Source of the DNA: Endozoicomonas sp. OPT23
Lineage (GTDB): Bacteria > Pseudomonadota > Gammaproteobacteria > Pseudomonadales > Endozoicomonadaceae
NCBI RefSeq assembly: GCF_009653635.1
Contig: NZ_PPFD01000002.1
Span: 310,001-374,000, forward strand
DNA length: 64,000 nucleotides
Direction: 5' to 3'
Below the pieces are notes generated by a model. That model did no database searches, was not told the DNA's origin, and worked only from the letters and a program-made list of their open reading frames with translations. The stretch's first letter is position 1, and each line of letters begins with the position of its first letter. The position numbers and the translations under genes are program-made. This document shows, piece after piece, positions 16,775-26,737 of the stretch.

Positions 16775-16924
16775 GTGTTCGTTCTCCATAAAACTGAGGC
16801 TTTAAAACGCCTTTGATTTGCTTTTTTTGGTAAAACGCAGATCTATTCCACTGTGTTTTTTTCAAATGTCAGTGGTGAGCTACGTTTTCACTTATGGCTG
16901 TTTGTTGGGGCAAAAGACGGTGAA

Positions 16925-17269
16925 TCAAGCAAAAAGCTCGGAATATTGTTTATCAGAAAAGCCCAGTGCTTTCGTTGAGCCATTGTCCAGCAAAGGACGT
17001 TTGATCATGGCTGGTTGTTCCAGCATCAGTTCAATGGCAGATGATTCATCAACAGAGGCTTTGACATCGTCTGGCAGCTTTCGCCAGGTAGTGCCGCGCT
17101 TGTTCAGCAGGGCTTCCCAGCCCAGCTCTTTACTCCAGCTTTCAAGCTGGTCGCGATCCAGGCCGTTTTTACGGTAGTCATGAAATGTGTATTCAACACC
17201 GGCAGCGTCCAGCCACTTTTTTGCCTTGCGAATGGTGTCGCAGTTACTGATTCCATAAAGCGTTGTCAC
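16925..17269 (-). CDS. ArsC-fold protein, YffB/Spx type
   Basis: 114 residues with the ArsC/Spx thioredoxin-like fold: MTTLYGISNCDTIRKAKKWLDAAGVEYTFHDYRKNGL, then WRKLPDDVK and PAMIKRPLL. Only the single N-terminal Cys is present, as in YffB. Members of this subgroup act as glutathione-dependent thiol reductases rather than proven arsenate reductases. The association with dapD is typical and is the main reason not to link it to the arsenite-oxidase-like gene elsewhere in the window. Confidence 0.88.
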   Translation of the reverse strand: MTTLYGISNCDTIRKAKKWLDAAGVEYTFHDYRKNGLDRDQLESWSKELGWEALLNKRGTTWRKLPDDVKASVDESSAIELMLEQPAMIKRPLLDNGSTKALGFSDKQYSELFA

Positions 17270-17437
17270 GGCTCTGCTCTTTTGTTCTGTAAGGGGAGCA
17301 AAGAATACACCGAGACAGGTGGGAATGCATTTTTCGGCTCTTCCGTCATAAATGCTGAAAAGTAGCTGTCATTTTCAATAGTCCATCACAGGTTGCCGAA
17401 ACAGTATAAAGATATCTCAAAAGGGTTTGGGTGAGTG

Positions 17438-18412
17438 ATGGAAACACTGTGTCTATATCGCGGAAAAAGCGGTGGTCGCTGTCAGGAGAGTAAAAGTACA
17501 GACAGTGATTACTGCTATTGGCATGATTCCTCTGTCGATAAGTTCGGTGACGACATAAAGGAGAAACTGGAACAGCGAGCTGCTTCAGGTGTGCTAATGG
17601 AAGGCTTTCAGCTTAAGAAAACCAATCTGGATGGTATCAATCTTATCAACCCTGATGGCCAGCCTTATCGCTTGATTAATAGTAATCTCTGTCGCGCCAG
17701 CTTACAGGGCGCCCATCTTTATCGTGTCGACCTTTCAGGCAGCAGCCTGTTGAAAGCAGATCTTTCAAAAGCCAACCTTCGGCGTAGTAATCTGGAAAAC
17801 TGCGACTTGTTGGGCGTTAACCTGAAGAATGCAGGTATTGAACATACTCATTTCGGCAACAAGATCCTGCAGGAAAAAAAGGGAAAAGCTTTCTGTCAGC
17901 AGGGTAAGCACAAGGAAGCTCTGGAGTGTTTTGAAGAGGCTGGAGAGGTCGCCAGAAATTTGCGTCGCCATTGCGAAACTCAGGGAATGTTTACCAGGGC
18001 AGGTCATTTCTTCTATAAGGAAATGAGACTTCACCGGTTCAGGTTGCCAAGGTATTCCTTTGCAAGACTGCTTTCATGGCTGGTGGACCTGGTCAGTGGT
18101 TACGGTGAAAAACCGGCAAGAGTTATAGTTTTCTCTGCCAGCTTTATTTTATTCTGCTCACTATTTTACTTCCTGTTTGGTATTCAGGATTCCGGTCAGC
18201 TGGTGATCTATCAGCCAGGCTTTAGTTTGTCTGAGAACCTGAGGGGCTGGCTTGATTCACTCTATTTTAGTGTTGTGACCTTTACTACCCTTGGCTACGG
18301 TGATCTTACACCTGTCGGGCCATCACGCTTTTTCGCTGCACTTGAAGCCTTCATAGGCAGCTTTACTCTGGCGCTGTTTGTTGTGGTCTTTGTGAAGAAG
18401 ATGACCCGATAG
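17438..18412 (+). CDS. Pentapeptide-repeat protein fused to a two-helix potassium channel
   Basis: 324 residues with unusual modular order. A Cys/His-rich N-terminus (CLYRGKSGGRCQ then DYCYWH, possible zinc site) is followed by pentapeptide repeats at about 60-135 (LINSNLCRASLQGAHLYRVDLSG, ADLSKANLRRSNLENCDLLGVNLKNA). Next come a short TPR-like helical hairpin (GKAFCQQGKHKEALECFEEAGE) and a C-terminal two-TM channel with P-loop TTLGYGDLTP near residue 285. It would be a tetrameric potassium channel with a cytoplasmic repeat domain for gating or protein contact. The start at 17438 is preferred to an overlapping GTG at 17435. Confidence 0.88.
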   Translation: METLCLYRGKSGGRCQESKSTDSDYCYWHDSSVDKFGDDIKEKLEQRAASGVLMEGFQLKKTNLDGINLINPDGQPYRLINSNLCRASLQGAHLYRVDLSGSSLLKADLSKANLRRSNLENCDLLGVNLKNAGIEHTHFGNKILQEKKGKAFCQQGKHKEALECFEEAGEVARNLRRHCETQGMFTRAGHFFYKEMRLHRFRLPRYSFARLLSWLVDLVSGYGEKPARVIVFSASFILFCSLFYFLFGIQDSGQLVIYQPGFSLSENLRGWLDSLYFSVVTFTTLGYGDLTPVGPSRFFAALEAFIGSFTLALFVVVFVKKMTR

Positions 18413-18423
18413 CTATATATGAG

Positions 18424-18924
18424 CTAAAGAACGTTTCTATAGGCTTTTTCCTCTTCGGGGTCGCAGCTGATGGCTGCATGCGATTGCCCCTGAAACAGTT
18501 CCTTAAACTGTTCCCGGTTTAAATGAATCAGTTCTCTGTGGTCGCCTGCTTCAAGATAAAGATCCTTCACCGAATTCAGTTCATCATCCCAACAGGTATT
18601 AATGCCGTAGGCCATTCCCATCGGAGGAACTGCGCCTTGTTCGCAATCAGGAAACAGCCGGTTTATTTCCGGCTCAGTGGCAAGGTTCAGATGTCTATCC
18701 AGTTTGGTATTCAACCATCGAAGCATCAACTTATTCATAGAAGGCATGATGGCCATGACATAGCCCTTGTTGTCATGGAGAACGACGGCTTTGGTCATGT
18801 TCTTGACAGGAATGCAGGCTGAGTGAGCAGTATCGACTGCCCGTTCTGAATAAGGATGAGAAACCAGTTCGTATTCCGCATGGTGGTCGTTCAGAAACCG
18901 ATGAAGTTTCCGGGCAATGGTCAT
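18424..18924 (-). CDS. YbaK/ProX-type aminoacyl-tRNA deacylase
   Basis: 166 residues of the YbaK/EbsC family, which hydrolyses mischarged aminoacyl-tRNAs. Visible features are the HPYSERAVDTAHSACIPVKNMTKAVVLHDNKGYVMAIMP block with the conserved Lys and the later CEQGAVPPMGMAYG loop. The carboxy-terminal segment adds about 20 residues past the core domain. The exact amino-acid specificity cannot be read. Confidence 0.88.
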   Translation of the reverse strand: MTIARKLHRFLNDHHAEYELVSHPYSERAVDTAHSACIPVKNMTKAVVLHDNKGYVMAIMPSMNKLMLRWLNTKLDRHLNLATEPEINRLFPDCEQGAVPPMGMAYGINTCWDDELNSVKDLYLEAGDHRELIHLNREQFKELFQGQSHAAISCDPEEEKAYRNVL

Positions 18925-19213
18925 GGTTAAATCTCACAAATTTTGAAATAGGTAAAAGAAATAAGCTGATACAAAGTTTATATGGCTTTTACCGACCCGC
19001 TTTAAATTTAATCAGATCAAAAAAAAATAAAGGGAACACTCTGCCTATATTTGTAGTCATAACAAACGGCAGTATTCGGATATTTTTACTATGGTTTCCA
19101 TGATTGGTTTTAATCCAAATACCTACTTTGGTCAGGTGGAGAGATGAAGATGATAGGAGTAGGATTGCAGCACAATAAAAATTACTTAACTCCATATTTA
19201 AAAGGATATTGAT

Positions 19214-20611
19214 GTGAACAGCTCCGGAAGGTTTCTTCCTGCCCTGACGTTTATGTTCGGCCTTCTTCTCCTACCCCAGGCAGCCTATGCCGAAGACCTG
19301 CTCAGAATGACTGAACACCCGTTAGCCTGGGTCTGTATTGTTATATTTGTCTTGGCCTATGTTGCGGTTATGGCGGAAGAACAGCTCAAGCTGAAAAAGT
19401 CGAAACCGGTCATTATGGCGGCAGGCCTTATCTGGGCCATTATTGCCTGGATTGCTACCGGTGAAGGGGTGTCTCATGATGAGCTGCATAAGGCGGTCAT
19501 GCATGACCTGGAAGAGTATGCGGCCATGTTTCTGTTCCTGCTGGTGGCGATGACTTATATCAACGCCATGGAAGAGCGGCAGGTGTTTGACAGCCTGAGA
19601 AGCTGGTTGATTCGCAAGGGCTTTTCATTCCGACAGTTGTTCTGGGTAACCGGTATTCTGGCATTCTTTATTTCACCCATTGCGGACAACCTGACCACTG
19701 CCTTGTTGATGGGCGCCGTCATTATGTCGGTAGGAAAGGGCAATCCGCAGTTCGTTACTCTGGCCATGATTAATGTTGTAGTGGCAGCCAATGCCGGTGG
19801 AGCCTTCAGTCCATTTGGTGACATCACCACACTGATGGTTTGGCAGGCTGGGAAAGTTGAATTTACCGAGTTCTTTGTACTGTTTCTCCCCGCTGTTGTG
19901 AACTTTATGGTTCCGGCACTGATTATGAACTCCTTTATTGAGACCAGCTGTCCGGTGGCGCTGGAAGACCACGCCAAGATTCGTGTTGGCGGAGTCAGGG
20001 TTTGTTTGCTGTTTCTGGTGACCATTGGTCTGGCTATTTCCTTCGAAAACTTCCTGGGTTTGCCTCCTTTTATGGGGATGATGACTGGGCTGTCCTTACT
20101 GATGTTCTTTGCCTATTTCCTCCAGTTGCAGGGGTTAACGAGCACTCGCAAAGTTTCTCCTATGCGTGAAATCGGCGGTGACCCTGATGTATTCAAGCGG
20201 GTATCACTGGCTGAGTGGGATACCCTGCTGTTCTTCTTTGGGGTTATCTTCTCTGTAGGAGGCCTTCGCTACCTTGGTTATCTGGAAGTAGTGTCAGAAG
20301 AAATGTATCTGGGTATTGGGGCGACATGGACCAACATTGTGGCCGGTGTTATCTCCGCCGTTGTGGATAACATCCCAGTGATGTTTGCCATTCTTGGTAT
20401 GAGCCCGGAAATGGACACCTTCCAGTGGTTGTTGATCACTCTGACTGCTGGCGTAGGTGGTAGTTTGCTGTCTGTGGGTTCTGCGGCAGGTGTCGCTTTG
20501 ATGGGAGCATCAAAGGGGTCTTATACCTTTATGACTCATCTACGCTGGAGCTGGGCTATTGCTCTTGGATATGCAGCAAGCATCTGGGTGCATTTTCTGG
20601 TGAACGGCTAA
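19214..20611 (+). CDS. nhaD: Sodium/proton antiporter NhaD
   Basis: 465 residues with an N-terminal signal-like helix and about 12 further membrane segments. Family signatures include ISPIADNLTTALLMGAVIM, NAGGAFSPFGDITTLMVWQAGKV and VVDNIPVMFAILGMSP. NhaD exports Na+ or Li+ in exchange for H+ and is typical of marine and halophilic bacteria. Start is GTG 19214, with AAAGGA 7 nt upstream; the ATG at 19212 is out of frame and runs straight into a stop. Confidence 0.95.
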   Translation: MNSSGRFLPALTFMFGLLLLPQAAYAEDLLRMTEHPLAWVCIVIFVLAYVAVMAEEQLKLKKSKPVIMAAGLIWAIIAWIATGEGVSHDELHKAVMHDLEEYAAMFLFLLVAMTYINAMEERQVFDSLRSWLIRKGFSFRQLFWVTGILAFFISPIADNLTTALLMGAVIMSVGKGNPQFVTLAMINVVVAANAGGAFSPFGDITTLMVWQAGKVEFTEFFVLFLPAVVNFMVPALIMNSFIETSCPVALEDHAKIRVGGVRVCLLFLVTIGLAISFENFLGLPPFMGMMTGLSLLMFFAYFLQLQGLTSTRKVSPMREIGGDPDVFKRVSLAEWDTLLFFFGVIFSVGGLRYLGYLEVVSEEMYLGIGATWTNIVAGVISAVVDNIPVMFAILGMSPEMDTFQWLLITLTAGVGGSLLSVGSAAGVALMGASKGSYTFMTHLRWSWAIALGYAASIWVHFLVNG

Positions 20612-20637
20612 AGAGAGATTTCTGGGTTGCCAGCTCT

Positions 20638-20988
20638 TCAGAGCTTTCGGCCCGGGTAGATGATGTAAGGTGCACAGGGGCCGGATGTTTTCAGGCTGAC
20701 AATAGCATCGTAGCGATTATGGACTTCCGGCACTCTGCGGGAGTCCAGCAACTTCATTTCCATTCGCTTTGTATTGATCCCCTTCTTTTTAAATATCTCC
20801 CGGTCGACGGCAGATGAAGGTTCAAATGAAAAAAGCAGAGAATCTGCTTTAACGGTGTGCACGACCATTTGTCCACGAACAGGTTCATACTGACAGTTAA
20901 CGTCTAACAAAGAGGTTGAACAGCCTGATAGTAAAAGGCTGGCTAATAAAACTATACCTGTTGTTCGCGGTAAGCCGAGCGTGTTCAA
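20638..20988 (-). CDS. Small lipoprotein of unknown function
   Basis: 116 residues with a type II signal peptide (GIVLLASLLLSGC). The mature part has a Cys pair (DVNCQYEP and SGPCAPY) that could form a disulfide, and a beta-rich pattern (MVVHTVKADSLLFSF, YDAIVSLKTSG). It is a single gene convergent with nhaD. No family recognised. Confidence 0.75.
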   Translation of the reverse strand: MNTLGLPRTTGIVLLASLLLSGCSTSLLDVNCQYEPVRGQMVVHTVKADSLLFSFEPSSAVDREIFKKKGINTKRMEMKLLDSRRVPEVHNRYDAIVSLKTSGPCAPYIIYPGRKL

Positions 20989-21116
20989 ACGAATGACTCT
21001 CCACTGAAAAGATCCTCGGAATTATTATTACACGCTCTTGGTTAATAATTGAACTATTAAAGTGTTTGAATAAGTATGTGGATAAGTGCACAGACACACG
21101 AAATTGAATATTAAAT

Positions 21117-21149
21117 CATTCTTTGCCTGCCTCCGGCGGGCAAAGAATG
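21117..21149. repeat. Long hairpin, REP-like
   Basis: CATTCTTTGCCTGCC (21117-21131) pairs with GGCGGGCAAAGAATG (21135-21149), a 15-bp stem with one G-U pair and a 3-nt loop. It lies 53 nt beyond the end of the RND pump gene. No T tract follows, so it may be a REP-like palindrome or an mRNA-stabilising 3' structure. Confidence 0.55.
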
Positions 21150-21201
21150 TATGAACTCATATGTCTGTATGCTCAAAGCGCCCTAAGCAGAACCGTCAGA
21201 G

Positions 21202-24200
21202 TCAGCAGTTCGCTTTGTTGGGATCAAAATGCTCACGGGTCTTCTGTAGCAACAGGTAAAACACTGGTATTAATAATGTTCCTATCACGGTGGCAGCAAT
21301 CATGCCTGACATAACCGTTGTACCAATCACTCTACGGCTGGCGGCTCCAGCTCCACTGGCAAAGACCAGAGGCATTACCCCAAGAATAAAAGAGAGAGCG
21401 GTCATTAGCACTGCTCTGAATCTCAATTCAGCTGCATCGGCTGCAGCATCAAAAATGCTCTTGCCTGACTGACGCTGAACAATGGCGAACTCTACGATCA
21501 GAATGGCAGTCTTTGCAGCAATACCTATCAGCAGCACCATGCCAATCTGGGCGTAAATGTCGTTGGCAAGACTCGGGTACAAGGCTCTGAAAAGGTTTAA
21601 ACCTGCAAAGGCTCCGAAAGTGGCAACCGGAACCGAGCAGATGATGGCCAAAGGAATCGTCCAGCTTTCGTATTGTGCGACCAGAAACAGATAAACAAAC
21701 AGAAAGGCCAGAGCAAACAATAGTGGTGCCAGGCTACCTGCCGCAATTTCCTGGAGTGACTGTCCTGACCATTCGTATGAGTAGCCTTGAGGCAGAGATT
21801 TTGCGAGCTGCGCCATCTTCTGAATAGCGTCACCCGAGCTATAGCCTTCTGCAGCCTGGCCACTGATTTTGGTGGATCGATAGAGGTTGTAATGAGCGAT
21901 ACTGTTTGGCCCTAACACTGGCTCCAGAGATGCCACTGTGGTGAGAGGTACCATTTCTTTGTTCGCATTTCGCACATAGTAATCACTCAGGTCAGCAGGC
22001 TTTGCCCTGAACTGACTTTCAGCCTGAAGTTTGACCTGGTAGTTGCGGCCAAATTTATTGAAGTCATTGATGTAAACAGAGCCCAGTTGAGTTTGCAGAG
22101 TTGAATAAATATCGGACAAGGACAGAGTCATGGCTTTGGCCTTATCGCGATCGACTTCCAGAAAGTACTGAGGAACATTGGCTCGCCAGGTGCTATAAAC
22201 CCTGCTCAGTTCAGGTTGATGATTGGCCTGATAAACCAGTCCGTTCATAACCTGACTGAGTTGCTGAGGTGTACTGCCCATGGTGTCCTGCAGTCTGAAA
22301 TCAAAACCGCCGGTTGAACCCAGCCCAGGAATGGATGGAAAGGCAAAGGCCATGACCTGTGCTTCTGGCAATGACCAGAGTTTGCCCTGTGCTCTGCCCA
22401 TAATGGCTTGCTGGCTTTGGTCGGCATTAGGGCGTTCTTTCCAGGGTTTTAGAATGGCGATGGCCAGAGCACTGTTGGAGTTACGACCGCTGAGCATACT
22501 GAAACCGGCTACGGTTATAACGCTTTCAATACTCGAGTCGGTTCTAAGAAGATGGGTTACTTTTTCAGTAACCAGATTGGTTCTGTTAAGAGAGGCGGCA
22601 TCAGGCAACTGAATGTTGATGATAAAGAACCCCTGATCCTCCTCGGGTACAAATCCTGAAGGTGTGTGATCAAAGAGAACCGCTGTTGAACCAATCAAGC
22701 CGACAAAAAGAACCATTGCGATAATGCTTTTTCTAAGCAGACTGGAAACAATACCTTTATAGCCGCCAGTGAGGCTTCCAATCAGTTTGTCGACGGGTTG
22801 TAACCAGGTAATGTGATTCATCTTTCCCGGTTTCAGCAAGGTGGCACAGAGTGCCGGGCTCAAAGTCAGAGCATTGATCGATGAAATAAGAACGGATACC
22901 GATATAGTGACGGCAAATTGAAGATAGAGTCCGCCCGTTATCCCCGGCATAAAACCGACGGGAACAAACACGGCCAGTAAAACCAGCGTGGTCGCGACAA
23001 TAGGGCCTGACACCTCTTTCATCGCTTCCAGTGTTGCGTCTTTCGGATTCATTTTCTCTTTAGTAATAAGACGTTCGACGTTTTCTATAACGACAATGGC
23101 ATCATCCACCACTATCCCTATCGCCAGTACCAGGCCAAATAGAGTGATAGTGTTAATGGTAAAGCCCAAAGCTTTCATAACGGCGAATGTGCCGATCAGC
23201 GAAACTGGAATGGCTATGGTGGGGATAAGCGTTGCGCGCCAGTTTTGCAGAAAGAGAAATACAACCAGAATAACAAGAAGAATGGCCTCAAAAAGGGTGG
23301 TTACAACTTCATCGATTGAGGCTTTGATAAAACGTGTGGTGTCAAAGGCAATGGTGTAGGTAATGCCTTCCGGCATTGATTTGGCAATGTTGTCGACAGT
23401 GTTACGAACGCTCTCTGCTACGTCCATGGCATTGGCGTCTGGCTGCTGATAAACGACAAGAAATGCAGTTGGTTTGTTGTCGAAGTGGGCAATGCTGCCA
23501 TAACTTTCGGAACCCATTTCAACCCGGGCAATATTTTTTACCCTGATATAGGAGCCAGCCTGATCAGCCTTGATAATGATGTTGCCAAACTCTTCCGGAT
23601 TGGTCAGTCGGCCTTTGGTTTTTACCGAGTAAGTGAATTGCTGGTCAGGCAGATTGGGCGCTTGCCCAAGTTTACCGGCCGAGACAATAACGTTCTGCTC
23701 CTGCAGAGCATTGGTCACATCCTGAACAGAGATATCCAGTGAGGCCATTCGTTCTGGGTTCAGCCAGAGCCTCATGCTGTAAGTCATCGCACCAAGCACC
23801 TGGGCAGAGGCGACACCATTGATGCGGGTTATGGGATCAAGCAGCAGATTATTGGCATAGTTACTCAGGTAGATTTCGTCGTACTGATCCTTGCTTGAAA
23901 TAATGTTGACGCCCATCAGCATATTGGACGACTGTTTGCTGACGGTAACGCCCAGTCGCCTGACGGCCTCGGGCAAACTGGGGGTAGCAACAGCAACCCG
24001 GTTCTGAACATCTACCAGGGCAATACTCTGATCGGTCCCGGGTGCAAAGGTTATGGTGATACTGGCGCTGCCATCACTGCCTGCCGAGGAATCGATATAG
24101 ATCATTCCCTGCACGCCATTAACCTGTTTCTCAATCGGATTAATGACGGCTTCTTCAACGGTTATCGCATCAGCCCCGGGGAAGGTGGCGTTGATAGTGA

Positions 24201-24330
24201 CCTGTGGTGGTGTGATTTCAGGAAATTGAGCAACAGGCAGGGTTTTCAGGGCTATCAGACCAACCAGTGTAATAACAATAGAAATAACAAAAGCGAACTT
24301 GGGTCTGTTGATAAAGAATTGACTGATCAT
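21202..24330 (-). CDS. RND-family multidrug efflux pump, inner membrane subunit
   Basis: 1042 residues of the HAE1 family (AcrB/MexF-like). Start [39 protein letters not shown], porter domain [21 protein letters not shown], and in TM4 the proton-relay pair within [18 protein letters not shown]. The protein is a trimer that takes drugs from periplasm or membrane and drives export with protons. Its start lies one base after the stop of the adaptor gene, so the two are co-transcribed. No outer membrane channel gene is adjacent, so it probably uses a TolC encoded elsewhere. Confidence 0.97.
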   Translation of the reverse strand: MISQFFINRPKFAFVISIVITLVGLIALKTLPVAQFPEITPPQVTINATFPGADAITVEEAVINPIEKQVNGVQGMIYIDSSAGSDGSASITITFAPGTDQSIALVDVQNRVAVATPSLPEAVRRLGVTVSKQSSNMLMGVNIISSKDQYDEIYLSNYANNLLLDPITRINGVASAQVLGAMTYSMRLWLNPERMASLDISVQDVTNALQEQNVIVSAGKLGQAPNLPDQQFTYSVKTKGRLTNPEEFGNIIIKADQAGSYIRVKNIARVEMGSESYGSIAHFDNKPTAFLVVYQQPDANAMDVAESVRNTVDNIAKSMPEGITYTIAFDTTRFIKASIDEVVTTLFEAILLVILVVFLFLQNWRATLIPTIAIPVSLIGTFAVMKALGFTINTITLFGLVLAIGIVVDDAIVVIENVERLITKEKMNPKDATLEAMKEVSGPIVATTLVLLAVFVPVGFMPGITGGLYLQFAVTISVSVLISSINALTLSPALCATLLKPGKMNHITWLQPVDKLIGSLTGGYKGIVSSLLRKSIIAMVLFVGLIGSTAVLFDHTPSGFVPEEDQGFFIINIQLPDAASLNRTNLVTEKVTHLLRTDSSIESVITVAGFSMLSGRNSNSALAIAILKPWKERPNADQSQQAIMGRAQGKLWSLPEAQVMAFAFPSIPGLGSTGGFDFRLQDTMGSTPQQLSQVMNGLVYQANHQPELSRVYSTWRANVPQYFLEVDRDKAKAMTLSLSDIYSTLQTQLGSVYINDFNKFGRNYQVKLQAESQFRAKPADLSDYYVRNANKEMVPLTTVASLEPVLGPNSIAHYNLYRSTKISGQAAEGYSSGDAIQKMAQLAKSLPQGYSYEWSGQSLQEIAAGSLAPLLFALAFLFVYLFLVAQYESWTIPLAIICSVPVATFGAFAGLNLFRALYPSLANDIYAQIGMVLLIGIAAKTAILIVEFAIVQRQSGKSIFDAAADAAELRFRAVLMTALSFILGVMPLVFASGAGAASRRVIGTTVMSGMIAATVIGTLLIPVFYLLLQKTREHFDPNKANC

Positions 24331-24331
24331 T

Positions 24332-25534
24332 TCAGTGACCCTGTTGAGCAGACTTACTGGCTGTTACTTCTATTGCTCCTGTTTCAGCATTCACTGAAAC
24401 CCGTGTTGGACTCACTGTTACGCCATTTCTGACTTTCTGCAGCCCTTCGACAATAAGTTGCTCGCCAGGTTTCAAGCCAGAATCAACCACCCACATAGGG
24501 CCAATGCGCCGCCCCATTTTTGTCAGTCGGGACTGAACCTTATTGTCTGAGCTGACGACCAGTACAAAGTAACCAGACTGATTTTCCTGCACAGCAGCCT
24601 GTGGGATGACGACATGGGGTACTTTTTCTCTACTATCGACAATCAAGGTAACGTACAAGCCGGGAACAACGACACCATCAGGGTTTGGGAACGCGGCTCT
24701 CAGTGTCAGGGTTCCTGTTGTTTCATCAATCTTGGTATTGGCAAAATTCAATTTGCCAAGCTTGCTGTACATTTTGTCGTTGGGAAGCCTCAGTCGTATA
24801 TCATATCGTTTGTTATCTTCAGTCAGATCGTTTTTACCAGCATCACTCTGTAAGTGATTGATGACTGTTTTTTCATTGACCTGAAAATTCACGTAGACAG
24901 GATCGATAGAAGTCAGCTGAGCCAATGAATCACTGCCTGAATTAACCAGATTACCGACGCTGTATTTGGCTAAACCCACCTCACCTTTGAAAGGTGCATG
25001 AATTTCGGTGTATTCAAGGTTCAACCGTGCGGTTTCTACTCCAGCTTCTGCCACTTCCACGGAGGCCAGTGCCTGAGCTTCGGCACTGACGGCTTTATCC
25101 AGACTGGCCTGACTCAGGTGGCCTTTTCTGAAAAGATCTTTATTACGTATCAGGGATTTTCTGGCGGTATTTAGTTCGGCTTTGGCACTGGCCAAGTCTG
25201 CTTCGGCCTTCTTCAGACTGGCCTGAAAAGGTTTTTTATCAATCTGGAATAGCAGCTGGTTCTTCTCAACCATCTGGCCTTCGATAAAGTTTCTTTTGAT
25301 CAGAAAGCCTTCAACACGTGCTTTCAGGTCGACCGTTTTAGAGGCTTCTGCCCTGGCAACGTACTCTTTATGGCTGCCTACAGGTTGTTCCGTTATATTG
25401 ATAATGGAAACGGCGGGTGGTGGCATTTGATGTTGCTGCGGCTTCTGGTCATCACAGGCCAGAAGCGAATAGACAGCAATGAGAAGGCTGCAGACTTTAA
25501 AAATGAAATAGACAGAAAGCTTGGCAGTCTTCAT
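24332..25534 (-). CDS. RND efflux periplasmic adaptor (membrane fusion lipoprotein)
   Basis: 400 residues, AcrA/MexE-like. A lipobox (SLLAC, Cys27) anchors it to the inner membrane. The order is lipoyl half ([30 protein letters not shown]), a coiled-coil hairpin (about 100-165), the second lipoyl half ([24 protein letters not shown]), then beta-barrel and membrane-proximal domains. It is the first gene of the pump operon. It diverges from a small secreted peptide gene and the CpxRA-like pair, which may regulate it. Confidence 0.95.
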   Translation of the reverse strand: MKTAKLSVYFIFKVCSLLIAVYSLLACDDQKPQQHQMPPPAVSIINITEQPVGSHKEYVARAEASKTVDLKARVEGFLIKRNFIEGQMVEKNQLLFQIDKKPFQASLKKAEADLASAKAELNTARKSLIRNKDLFRKGHLSQASLDKAVSAEAQALASVEVAEAGVETARLNLEYTEIHAPFKGEVGLAKYSVGNLVNSGSDSLAQLTSIDPVYVNFQVNEKTVINHLQSDAGKNDLTEDNKRYDIRLRLPNDKMYSKLGKLNFANTKIDETTGTLTLRAAFPNPDGVVVPGLYVTLIVDSREKVPHVVIPQAAVQENQSGYFVLVVSSDNKVQSRLTKMGRRIGPMWVVDSGLKPGEQLIVEGLQKVRNGVTVSPTRVSVNAETGAIEVTASKSAQQGH

Positions 25535-25639
25535 CGGGAGCTCCGCAAATAAGTGCAGAAAAAGAGGAGTGAACCTTTCAGGCTGAGTGGAGTCTAGTAC
25601 ATGAAATATGTGCCACAGTGATATTTTCTGAAGGATTCT

Positions 25640-25655
25640 TTTACTTGGTGCTTAC
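25640..25655. promoter_or_regulatory. CpxR-box-like direct repeat
   Basis: TTTAC-N6-CTTAC on the plus strand (reverse complement GTAAG-N6-GTAAA) resembles the CpxR consensus GTAAA-N5-GTAAA. It sits between the divergent efflux operon and the small secreted peptide gene, immediately before a CpxRA-like pair. The function is inferred. Confidence 0.35.
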
Positions 25656-25734
25656 ACTCTCTAACCCCAAGGTAGAGATGAGTATCAATAGACTGGAACC
25701 ATCAAGTAACAGACAAGAAAACAAAGGAGGCACC

Positions 25735-25878
25735 ATGAAACGGGTTTTAATGAGCATCGTACTGGGTGCTTTTATATTGACTACCGGTGCCGCGCTGGCA
25801 GCACCAGTGAATAACCCAATTGACACCGTTTCAGTAGACAGCGGACAGCAGACCTCTGTGAAGGTAATAATTCAATAA
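25735..25878 (+). CDS. Tiny secreted peptide upstream of the CpxRA-like system
   Basis: 47 residues. A very strong Shine-Dalgarno (AAAGGAGG) precedes ATG 25735. A textbook signal peptide (MKRVLMSIVLGAFILTTGAALA) is followed by about 25 mature residues (APVNNPIDTVSVDSGQQTSV and on). There are no Cys residues. It has its own terminator, then a CpxR-like gene on the same strand. In enterobacteria the periplasmic CpxP inhibitor sits beside cpxRA; this peptide is far shorter and not homologous by eye, so an analogous sensing role is speculative. Confidence 0.65.
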   Translation: MKRVLMSIVLGAFILTTGAALAAPVNNPIDTVSVDSGQQTSVKVIIQ

Positions 25879-25976
25879 ACAAAACTATCGTTTCGTTTAT
25901 TGATACTGCTCAAGTTGAACAAAAAGAGAACTACTGACGGGTGACTTCGAATTATGTACCCTGAGCCTGTACTTTA

Positions 25977-26002
25977 ACCCCGCCCGTGCGGGGTGATTTT
26001 TT
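25977..26002 (+). terminator. Terminator after the small secreted peptide
   Basis: ACCCCGC (25977-25983) and GCGGGGT (25988-25994) form a GC-rich stem with a 4-nt loop followed by T6. It lies 37 nt before the response regulator start, so it may allow partial read-through into cpxR. Confidence 0.85.
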
Positions 26003-26038
26003 ATCTTCCGCTCATGGCTGTTTATTAAGGAGCATGAA

Positions 26039-26737
26039 ATGAGCAGCGAAAACCTTGAAATTCTCCTGATAGACGACGATATAGAACTGTGTGAACTGCT
26101 GATTGAATACCTTGCTACGGAAGGTTATTCAGTTAACGCCGTGCACGACGGTGAAGCCGGTGTTCATGCCGCGCTGTCAGGTGAATATAATCTGGTTCTG
26201 CTTGATGTCACTCTGCCTAAGCTGAATGGCTTTGATGTACTCAAGAAAGTACGCCAGACATCTGACATCCCTGTTTTGATGCTGACTGCTCGTGGCGATG
26301 ACGTTGACCGTATCATCGGTCTTGAGTTTGGTGCCGACGATTATCTGCCCAAACCTTATAACCACCGTGAACTGGTGGCCCGAATCAAGGCCATTCTGCG
26401 TCGTGGTCGTACACCGGCTGCAGACACTGAACAACGGGTTCTCTCGATTGATGATATCAATCTGAATCTGGCCAACCGTGAAGCCATGATTGGTGGCGAA
26501 ATTCTGGAGCTGACTGCCACTGAGTTTATGGTGTTGAAGGCATTGATTGAGAAAGCCGGAGAGCTGATCTCAAGGGACGACCTGACCCAGATAGCACTTA
26601 ACCGTCGTCTTACGCTTTATGATCGTGCCATTGATATGCACGTGAGTAACGTACGTAAGAAAATTGGTGTGCGCCCAGACGGCTCACCTCGTATTAAAAC
26701 GGTTCGTGGAGCCGGTTACTTCTATATTCGTCCATGA
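26039..26737 (+). CDS. OmpR-family response regulator, CpxR-like
   Basis: 232 residues: a receiver domain (1-120) with acidic triad DDD, phospho-acceptor Asp in LVLLDVTLPKLNG, and the Lys in DDYLPKPYNHREL. A winged-helix DNA-binding domain follows (about 135-232, ending NVRKKIG...IKTVRGAGYFYI). It overlaps the sensor kinase gene by 4 nt (ATGA). Closest in look to CpxR. It probably responds to envelope stress and may control the neighbouring secreted peptide and RND operon. Confidence 0.92.
   Translation: MSSENLEILLIDDDIELCELLIEYLATEGYSVNAVHDGEAGVHAALSGEYNLVLLDVTLPKLNGFDVLKKVRQTSDIPVLMLTARGDDVDRIIGLEFGADDYLPKPYNHRELVARIKAILRRGRTPAADTEQRVLSIDDINLNLANREAMIGGEILELTATEFMVLKALIEKAGELISRDDLTQIALNRRLTLYDRAIDMHVSNVRKKIGVRPDGSPRIKTVRGAGYFYIRP

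Noticed and set aside
16925-17269. Arsenate reductase ArsC linked to the arsenite-oxidase-like gene
   Set aside because: It has the YffB/Spx-type sequence and sits next to dapD, a common housekeeping arrangement 20 kb away.
18925-19213. 68-residue minus-strand frame in the gap before nhaD
   Set aside because: No ribosome site or family resemblance, AT-rich, and it overlaps the likely nhaD promoter region.
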